From an uncultured Clostridia bacterium (GTDB lineage: Bacteria; Bacillota; Clostridia; Monoglobales; Monoglobaceae): a stretch of DNA of 64,000 bases. Where the stretch lies: positions 1 through 64,000 of the forward strand of contig CANQQJ010000012.1 in the NCBI GenBank assembly GCA_947625905.1, given 5' to 3'. The notes beneath the pieces were generated by a model. That model searched no databases and was not told the origin of the DNA. It was given only the letters and a program-made list of their open reading frames with translations. The translations under genes and the position numbers were made by a program. Positions 45,701-50,714 of the stretch are shown here, in pieces. Within the stretch, counting starts at the first letter, position 1, and every line of letters begins with the position of its first letter.

Positions 45701-46350
45701 CTCCGGAGGTATTCGGAGGACTTAAGCTGACGACCTCGGGCGTGCTTGAAAATAAGTATCAAAAATCAGACGCGTCCTTCTCTGACGGCTTTAAGGGCAC
45801 TTGGCAGATCAAGACGAAAACGGCATTCAGCTTTATTCCGGCGCTTAGGGGCACGGTGACGATATACGCGCGCCACGGCAGCACAGACGGTACAAAGCCG
45901 GACGACACCGTCACTGTTAAGCAGGGCGGAGAGAACATAGGAACTCATGTTTATAAGCCCGGAAAGTTTGACACATACGAGCCCTTCACGGTCGATGTCG
46001 CGGCAGGAGAAAAAGTTGAGATCGCGGGAAGCGAGGAGACCGGATACTACGCTGTTTTGTACAAGGCAAACGGATATAACATCGAGTCCGTCGAGCAAAA
46101 CGGCGACAGTCTTGACGTAACTGTGACATACGGCGAGAGCGATACGCCTCCCGCGGGCGTGATGCTTGCCGCGAAGTGCGACGCGGCAGGAGCGCTGAAA
46201 GACTTCGCGGAAGGCGGCGCGGTAAGCGGACCCGGCAAGTATACCATAAACGGACTTAAGCTCGACCCGGGCGAAACGTTAAAGGTGTTCATTTGGAACA
46301 GCTTGACCGATATGGCTCCGCTCGCGGCTCCGTTTGAAAAAAGTAATTAA
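42724..46350 (+). CDS. Large secreted multidomain pectate lyase (PL1-type)
   Basis: A 1208-residue exported protein. Signal peptide to about residue 34; a beta-rich N-terminal domain (about 37-200); two fibronectin III domains (about 210-290 and 292-378); a module with LIRYYGGYYRADAIGV that is also present in the lyase at 60805; then a PL1-type parallel beta-helix (about 480-860) with DDGISLDTKNYNCWIHNCDIF, GDGSLDVKSGSDYCTFSYN, HHNWFDHSDSRHPRIRGD and VHIYNNYYDGNSKYGVGV. A Pro/Thr linker (about 910-945), a second beta-rich domain and a C-terminal domain ending LKVFIWNSLTDMAPLAAPFE follow. It cleaves polygalacturonan by beta-elimination outside the cell. No dockerin or SLH anchor is seen. Confidence 0.92.
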   Translation: MFGSRALKKSAAMLISVAMTVTMLAGLTMTSVSAADGETIYNMSALETMPDKDAAKNGTTIFGGAVGFKADEEPKPGETDISIMTPGGSILSFTQSLRVKRPILTFDVKAGETIVAYYRGCDSKGSAKLISMAISNPSGSVVATETNAENDKASDCYTISCKADTDGKYTVANAADSPTNRTDIYAIVITPYEYRDPGSAEPLPPAEIGAFTAEPGDGMVTLSWDPVPGAEFYNVYVNDDEVESGTTNTSYVAAGLQNGTQYTFKLEAVNTTGKTDKTITAAPTAPTVKPESFTLSGSARDKEVGLYWTAARYAKTYNVMRGTETIATGLSAATLSYRDAGLTNGTEYTYKVVAVNDNGTTDSNEIKVTPVEPPPSEIKIPEDHPAVGWLESANVIWTNPAEVDGYNVYLVSSDGAETKLDNELIRYYGGYYRADAIGVKPGEYYFKIENAGNHDDFVLSNTFTVQKHVREGFAFDPASSKYGAYDAEGIGAYKNDGTLKDGAQVLYIDDKNKDTVTLTVKVDGKDNVGVGLGNILALREKNGAEPTPLDIRLIGQIEKPAGSDSMGYINVKKCRNITIEGVGDDAVAYHWSLLLREAKNVEVRNLAVMEFYDDGISLDTKNYNCWIHNCDIFYGQYRGGDQKKGDGSLDVKSGSDYCTFSYNHFWDSGKSSLCGMKSDSFQGYHMTYHHNWFDHSDSRHPRIRGDQVHIYNNYYDGNSKYGVGVCTGGSAFVEKNVFRNVKYPMLIALQGSDIHGENQTTFSGETGGMIKAFDNDIRRGSQSQTFFTQNEPDGDSNNVDAYVASSRDEIVPETFTAVADGSKYSNFDTAADMYDYDPDDVNQVVALVEAYAGRVQGGDFKYDFNDETDDASYDRSPELGDKLASYKTTLGYSYTSPASYPATDGSAVEPGPTAPTIPTPGPTLKPGEKPTPAPTPTPTKAPVMAGPVMWDFGKAPFTVTEEGNVHPDTDYFTAGKTSSSGAMQYNIKSDSITPEVFGGLKLTTSGVLENKYQKSDASFSDGFKGTWQIKTKTAFSFIPALRGTVTIYARHGSTDGTKPDDTVTVKQGGENIGTHVYKPGKFDTYEPFTVDVAAGEKVEIAGSEETGYYAVLYKANGYNIESVEQNGDSLDVTVTYGESDTPPAGVMLAAKCDAAGALKDFAEGGAVSGPGKYTINGLKLDPGETLKVFIWNSLTDMAPLAAPFEKSN

Positions 46351-46399
46351 TCCGATATTGTTTAACAAGCTGTACAAACAATAAGATTTCTTTTCGGAA

Positions 46400-46433
46400 G
46401 CGGCGGGTCATCGGCCCGCCGCTCCGCTTTTCA
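46400..46433 (+). terminator. Intrinsic terminator after pectate lyase
   Basis: The stem GCGGCGGG / CCCGCCGC (46400-46407 with 46415-46422) is followed by TCCGCTTTTC. Confidence 0.75.
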
Positions 46434-46470
46434 CGGGTTAAAATATTTGTATAATTTGCCAAAATTTCTC

Positions 46471-46499
46471 TTGAAATGGCGCTGTCCCTGATGTATAAT
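46471..46499 (+). promoter_or_regulatory. Promoter of pta-ackA
   Basis: TTGAAA at 46471-46476, 17-bp spacer, TATAAT at 46494-46499. The leader to the pta ATG (46581) is about 75 nt and AT-rich. Confidence 0.85.
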
Positions 46500-46580
46500 A
46501 TTTAAAGGAATAACTCTATGTTGTTTTTTAAAACCGCAAAATAATAAACAAAAAATACATTACGAAACGAGGTTAAGCAA

Positions 46581-47576
46581 ATGTCAAAATTCATGGAAAC
46601 AATCAAAGCTAAGGCTAAGGCCGATTTAAAGACCATAGTGCTGGCCGAAGGCGAGGAGCAGAGAACGATCGACGCCGCGGCTCAGGTCCTGAGCGAGGGC
46701 TATGCGAAGGTCATCCTGCTGGGCGATCCCGAGGTCATCAAGTCAAAGGCCGCAAACGTTGACATCTCCGCCGCGGAGATAATCGACCCCAAGGCAAGCG
46801 ACATGGCTCCCGAGCTGGCAAACGGCCTGTACGAGCTGAGAAAGCACAAAGGCATGACCCCCGAGCAGGCGGCCGAGCTTATCAAGGACGTGCTGTATTT
46901 CGGATGCATGCTGGTGAAGACCGGAAAGGCCGACGGCATGGTAGCCGGAGCGGTACACGCCACGGCGGACGTTATGCGCTCTGCGCTCCAGACCATCAAG
47001 ACCGCGCCCGGCACAAAGGTCGTGTCCGCGTTCTTCCTGATGCTGGTTCCCGACTGCGAGTACGGAAACAACGGCACGTTCGTGTTCTCCGACTGCGGCC
47101 TCAACGAGTATCCCGATTCCGAGAAGCTTGCCGAGATCGCCATGTCGTCTGCCAAGTCCTATAAGGCTCTGGTCGGCGACGAGCCCAGAGTAGCCATGCT
47201 GTCATACTCGACCTACGGCAGCGCCAAGTCCGAGCAGGTAGATCTGGTCAGAAACGCGGCGGATATCGCGAAGGCGGCGGCTCCCGATTTGAAGCTCGAC
47301 GGCGAGCTCCAGCTGGACGCGGCTATCGTTCCGAGCGTTGCGGCGCTCAAGGCCCCCGAGAGCAAAGTCGCGGGCAAGGCCAACGTTCTCATATTCCCCA
47401 ACCTTGACGCGGGCAACATCGGCTACAAGCTGACCCAGAGACTGGCGAAGGCCGAGGCATACGGCCCCATGACCCAGGGTATGGCGAGACCGGTCAACGA
47501 TCTGTCCAGAGGCTGCAGCGCCGAGGATATCGCGGGCGTTGTCGCTATCACAAGCGTTCAGGCGCAGAACATGTAA
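46581..47576 (+). CDS. pta: Phosphate acetyltransferase
   Basis: A 331-residue enzyme that converts acetyl-CoA and phosphate to acetyl phosphate. Features: TIVLAEGEEQRTIDAAAQVLSEG, KTGKADGMVAGAVHATADVMRSALQ, VSAFFLMLVPDCEYGNNGTFVFSDCGLNEYP, MLSYSTYGSAKSEQ, and VLIFPNLDAGNIGYKLTQR. This is the short form without the N-terminal regulatory domains of enterobacterial Pta. It is followed at 39 bp by ackA, the standard acetate and ATP-generating pair. Confidence 0.98.
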   Translation: MSKFMETIKAKAKADLKTIVLAEGEEQRTIDAAAQVLSEGYAKVILLGDPEVIKSKAANVDISAAEIIDPKASDMAPELANGLYELRKHKGMTPEQAAELIKDVLYFGCMLVKTGKADGMVAGAVHATADVMRSALQTIKTAPGTKVVSAFFLMLVPDCEYGNNGTFVFSDCGLNEYPDSEKLAEIAMSSAKSYKALVGDEPRVAMLSYSTYGSAKSEQVDLVRNAADIAKAAAPDLKLDGELQLDAAIVPSVAALKAPESKVAGKANVLIFPNLDAGNIGYKLTQRLAKAEAYGPMTQGMARPVNDLSRGCSAEDIAGVVAITSVQAQNM

Positions 47577-47615
47577 TTTATCAAAAATATTTAAAATTTA
47601 TCGGAGGGTTTACAT

Positions 47616-48809
47616 ATGAAAGTATTAGTTATAAACGCGGGCAGCTCGTCTCTTAAGTATCAGCTTATCGAGACCGACACCGAGGAAGTTCTGGCAAAAG
47701 GTCTCTGCGAGAGAATAGGCCTTGACGGCTCAAAGCTTACCCACTCGCCCGAGAACAAGGACGAGTATGTCAAAGAGCAGGCCATGCCCACTCACACGAC
47801 CGCCGTTCAGCTGGTTCTTGAGGCTCTTGTCGACCCCGATCACGGCGTTATCGAGCATATCGACGAGATCTCGGCAGTCGGCCACAGAGTTCTCCACGCG
47901 GGCCAGGTCTACAGCGACTCGGTAATAGTCAACGACGACGTTAAGAGAGTTATAAAAGAGTGCTTCCCGCTCGGTCCTCTGCACAATCCCGCGAACCTTA
48001 TCGGTATCGAAGCGTGCGAGGAAGCAATGCCCGGCAAGCCGCAGGCAGCCGTGTTCGACACCGCCTTCGGCCAGAGCATGAGCCCCAAGGCGTATATGTA
48101 CGCGATACCCTATAAGTTCTACGAGAAGTACGGTATTCGCAAGTACGGATTCCACGGCACCAGCCACAAGTTCGTTTCGGGCAGGACCATTGAGTTTGCC
48201 GATCTTGACAAGAGCTCCTGCAAGGTCATTGTGTGCCACCTGGGCAACGGCGCCAGCATTTCGGCCTCGATCGGCGGCAAGTGCGTCGACACCAGCATGG
48301 GCCTCACGCCTCTTGAGGGCCTTATCATGGGCACCAGAAGCGGCGATATAGACGCGGCCGTTGTGCAGTTCCTTGCCAACAACGAGAACATCAGCGTCGA
48401 CGAGGTGCTGAACATACTCAATAAGGAATCGGGCGTTTTGGGCATTTCGGGCGTTTCCAGCGATTTCCGCGATCTCACCGCGGCCGCAGAGGGCGGCAAT
48501 GAGAGAGCGCAGGTCGCGCTTGACGCGTTTATCTACAGAGTAGCCAAGTACATCGGCTCATATGTGGCTGCTATGAACGGCGTTGACGCGATAGCCTTCA
48601 CGGGCGGAATCGGCGAGAACGACTGCGCGACCCGCGGCAGGATCTGCGAGTATCTGGGTTACTTGGGCGTCAGCATAGACCCCGAAAACAACTCAAAGCG
48701 CGGCGAGGAGATGTATATCTCAACTCCCGACTCAAAGGTAAAAGTCATGGTTATCCCCACCAATGAGGAATTGGCCATAGCGAGAGAGACATTGGCGCTT
48801 GTAAAATAA
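47616..48809 (+). CDS. ackA: Acetate kinase
   Basis: A 397-residue ASKHA-fold kinase that makes ATP and acetate from acetyl phosphate. Features: VLVINAGSSSLKYQLI at the N-terminus, AVGHRVLHAGQVYSDSVIV, VFDTAFGQSMSPKAYMYAIP, YGFHGTSHKFVSGR, VCHLGNGASISAS, DTSMGLTPLEGLIMGTRSGDID and FTGGIGENDCATR. Length and motif order are standard. The ATG follows CGGAGGG. Repeats follow the stop codon and lead to the sigma factor gene. Confidence 0.98.
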   Translation: MKVLVINAGSSSLKYQLIETDTEEVLAKGLCERIGLDGSKLTHSPENKDEYVKEQAMPTHTTAVQLVLEALVDPDHGVIEHIDEISAVGHRVLHAGQVYSDSVIVNDDVKRVIKECFPLGPLHNPANLIGIEACEEAMPGKPQAAVFDTAFGQSMSPKAYMYAIPYKFYEKYGIRKYGFHGTSHKFVSGRTIEFADLDKSSCKVIVCHLGNGASISASIGGKCVDTSMGLTPLEGLIMGTRSGDIDAAVVQFLANNENISVDEVLNILNKESGVLGISGVSSDFRDLTAAAEGGNERAQVALDAFIYRVAKYIGSYVAAMNGVDAIAFTGGIGENDCATRGRICEYLGYLGVSIDPENNSKRGEEMYISTPDSKVKVMVIPTNEELAIARETLALVK

Positions 48810-48844
48810 GATAATTTCAACGGGCGGCCGAATCGGCCGCCCGT

Positions 48845-48915
48845 GGGACGTCGAGGGCGCCGTCCCCTACAACTAAATTAAATATAATATCGTAGGGGCG
48901 GCAACCTACCGCCCG
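48845..48915 (+). repeat. Family A element, copy 3
   Basis: GGGACGTCGAGGGCGCCGTCCC (arms GGGACG/CGTCCC) with CTAC, an AT-rich spacer, then GTAGGGGCGG..CCGCCCG. It starts 35 bp after the ackA stop and is followed by a family B element. Confidence 0.85.
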
Positions 48916-48918
48916 CTT

Positions 48919-48970
48919 GCCTCGCCCTCCGGGGAGGGAGAGGTGCCCGCTTGCGGGCGGAGAGGGAGGC
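48919..48970. repeat. Family B element, copy 7, supplying a ribosome-binding site
   Basis: A CCTCC-GGGGAGG arm pair, the central hairpin GCCCGC-TT-GCGGGC (48945-48958), then GGAGAGGGAGGCG. The last GGAGG (48965-48969) is the only Shine-Dalgarno-like sequence before the sigma factor ATG at 48984. Confidence 0.83.
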
Positions 48971-48983
48971 GAAATTAATTCGC

Positions 48984-49577
48984 ATGAACTACCAAAACTA
49001 TACCGACGAGGAACTGGCGGCGCGCGCCAAAACCGACCGCGCTGCGGCCGACTTCCTTTTAAACAAATACAAAAACATGGTCCGCGCCCGCGCGAAGGCG
49101 TATTTCCTGGCAGGAGGCGACAGCGACGATCTGGTACAGGAGGGCATGATCGGCCTGTTCCGCGCCATCGGCGACTTCGACCCGCGCAAAGAGGCGTCAT
49201 TCTCAAGCTTTGCCGAGCTCTGCGTTCGGCGCCAGATATACACCGCCATCAAATCGGCGGGGCGGCAGAAGCATATCCCGCTCAACAATTACGTGTCGCT
49301 AAACAAGCCCATAGACGGCGAGAAGTCCGACATCACGCTGTCTGACACTATCCCGGGGCCCGTGCTGCTCGACCCCGAGAATTTGTATATCAGGAACGAA
49401 AATCTGAGGGATATCGAGCGGGAGATAGAAGAAAAGCTCAGCGACCTTGAAAAGCGCGTGCTGATCCTGCATCTTCAGGGCATGTCATACGGCGAGATCG
49501 CGGAAATAATCAACAAGCCCGCCAAGTCGATAGACAACGCGCTGCAAAGAATAAAAAAGAAGCTGGACGAAAGTTAG
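48984..49577 (+). CDS. RNA polymerase sigma factor, SigH (Spo0H)-like
   Basis: A 197-residue sigma-70 family protein. Region 2 reads DDLVQEGMIGLFRAIGDFDPRKEASFSSFAELCVRRQIYTAIKSA; region 4 reads LSDLEKRVLILHLQGMSYGEIAEIINKPAKSIDNALQRIKKKL. Both match the early-sporulation sigma factor SigH more than SigA or SigE/F/G. ATG 48984 has GGAGG 14 bases upstream, provided by a repeat element; that is a long spacing, so translation may be weak. It is alone here, not in the usual rpmG-secE-nusG neighbourhood of SigH, so it might be an SigH paralogue. Confidence 0.88.
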   Translation: MNYQNYTDEELAARAKTDRAAADFLLNKYKNMVRARAKAYFLAGGDSDDLVQEGMIGLFRAIGDFDPRKEASFSSFAELCVRRQIYTAIKSAGRQKHIPLNNYVSLNKPIDGEKSDITLSDTIPGPVLLDPENLYIRNENLRDIEREIEEKLSDLEKRVLILHLQGMSYGEIAEIINKPAKSIDNALQRIKKKLDES

Positions 49578-49731
49578 TAACCGTTCGGCTTTTTGTTTGC
49601 AAAATATCTGTAATTTTATACTAAATTCGGTCTAAAATAAGAAAAAAATTCCAATCACAAAAATTAAAAAATGTCAAGGGGTAATTTAAAAATTATTAAA
49701 ATTCAAATACAATTGTGTTAAGCGAATATTA

Positions 49732-49846
49732 TTTTCCACCGCCCGAAATCGCCGTAAAATAAGTTATCAACAGAGTTATACACTTTTTCCACCGTTTTTT
49801 AAGTGTAAAAACTGTCAAAAATCAGATTTTTAAAAAGTTATCCACA
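49732..49846 (+). other. Cluster of DnaA-box-like 9-mers
   Basis: TTATCCACA at 49838-49846 is a perfect match to the DnaA-box consensus. TTATCAACA (49764-49772) and TTATACACT (49776-49784) each differ at one position; TTTTCCACC occurs at 49732-49740 and 49785-49793 (two differences). All are in the same orientation, next to an AT-rich stretch. This may titrate DnaA or modulate nearby transcription; no dnaA, dnaN or other origin gene is adjacent. Confidence 0.55.
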
Positions 49847-50011
49847 ATTAACGTTTTCACGCCGTTTCGGAGAATTTGTTAAACTTGAGTCAATTCGTCA
49901 CGCTCTTTCGTTTATGCCGAGTCCGAAAAATACATCCCGAATTTTACAGAAATTTTGTCATTATAGAACGAGACGCCGGGCCGTCATAGTAATTAACGAA
50001 TAGCGGTTAGA

Positions 50012-50127
50012 CACCTCATCAGTCAGACTTAGTCTGACAGCTTCCCCTCAAGGGGAAGCCTATTTTTGCTTTCCCTTTGAGGGGAAGGTGGGTTTTTGCC
50101 CATTCGGGCAAAAAGTCGGATGAGGTG
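50012..50127. repeat. Family B elements, copies 8a and 8b, facing each other
   Basis: Copy 8a (50012-50060): central hairpin GTCAGA-CTTAG-TCTGAC and CTTCCCCT/AGGGGAAG. Copy 8b (50070-50127): TTCCC..GGGGAA arms and the hairpin TTTTTGCCC-ATTC-GGGCAAAAA (50093-50114). The outer ends ACCTCATC and GATGAGGT are inverted repeats of each other, so the whole 116 bp looks like one larger palindromic unit. Confidence 0.8.
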
Positions 50128-50173
50128 GAAACGCAGTGATAAGCTATTAGCAAATATTAATTAGGATCTCGGT

Positions 50174-50235
50174 GTAGGGCGGCACGCCCGCTTGCCTCCT
50201 CCCGGGAGGAGGTGGCTGCGGTATGCCCGCATCCG
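50174..50235. repeat. Decayed family A fragment followed by family B element, copy 9
   Basis: GTAGGGCGGCACGCCCGC (50174-50191) is a shortened family A palindrome. It is followed by CCTCCTCCC/GGGAGGAGG and the small hairpin TGCGG-TATGC-CCGCA (50217-50231). It shows the same A-then-B order as at 35495, 41480 and 48845. Confidence 0.7.
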
Positions 50236-50339
50236 GCCCTGCGACATTTTCATCCATCTGCCGTGCGCCCGCGACCTTGGCCTCCCCTACGGCTAATTTA
50301 TATTTTCAAAATAAATTGCGAATAATATAAAAAATATTC

Positions 50340-50391
50340 TTGACATATACCGGATGGGGGTATATAATATAAATATACCCATCAGGGGTAT
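50340..50391 (+). promoter_or_regulatory. csoR-copA promoter with two CsoR-type operators
   Basis: TTGACA (50340-50345), 17-bp spacer, TATAAT (50363-50368). A 17-bp pseudo-palindrome ATACC-GGATGGG-GGTAT fills the spacer (50347-50363), and a second, ATACC-CATCAGG-GGTAT, follows the -10 (50375-50391). Both have the AT-ACC/GGT-AT shape with a G/C tract that CsoR proteins recognise, so copper-free CsoR should block polymerase binding and copper should relieve it. Confidence 0.85.
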
Positions 50392-50408
50392 GTTAAAGGA
50401 GTGATATT

Positions 50409-50702
50409 ATGTGCGAATGCTGTCACAAGACAAAAAAGCGGACCGAGGAAGAATACAAGAGCCTGACGAATCGCTTAAGCCGCATCGAGGGTCAGATCCG
50501 CGGAATAAAGGGCATGGTCGAGCGCGACGCTTACTGCCCTGACATTCTTATACAGGTGTCCGCCGTCACGGCGGCGCTTAACGCGTTTAACAAGGAGCTG
50601 CTTTCAAGCCATATAAGGACCTGCGTGGCGGACGATATCAGAGACGGCAAGGATGAGATAATAGACGAGCTTGTCGCGACTTTGCAAAAGCTTATGAAAT
50701 AG
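50409..50702 (+). CDS. csoR: CsoR family copper-sensing repressor
   Basis: A 97-residue all-helical DNA-binding protein. The Cu(I)-binding triad of the family is present with standard spacing: Cys43 (AYCPD), His68 and Cys72 (SHIRTC). RLSRIEGQIRGIKGMVERD is the family's helix 1 signature. The additional N-terminal CECCH cluster may help bind metal. It is followed at 12 bp by copA and controls this operon through the two operators upstream. Related family members sense nickel or sulfide, but the operon content fits copper. Confidence 0.95.
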   Translation: MCECCHKTKKRTEEEYKSLTNRLSRIEGQIRGIKGMVERDAYCPDILIQVSAVTAALNAFNKELLSSHIRTCVADDIRDGKDEIIDELVATLQKLMK

Positions 50703-50714
50703 AGGTGAGATGAT

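Larger units (their letters stand above)
49578..50339. other. Long intergenic region with DnaA-box-like cluster and repeats
   Basis: About 760 bp with no gene. 49620-49730 is very AT-rich. 49732-49846 holds five same-strand DnaA-box-like 9-mers (listed separately). 50012-50127 is a double family B element, and 50174-50235 contains family A and B fragments. About 50265-50292 resembles a decayed family A arm. The csoR promoter begins at 50340. No tRNA or small gene was found. Confidence 0.7.

Noticed and set aside
49620-49980. The chromosomal origin of replication
   Set aside because: There is no dnaA, dnaN, rpmH, gyrase or parAB gene nearby and only one perfect DnaA box; a titration or regulatory cluster is more cautious.
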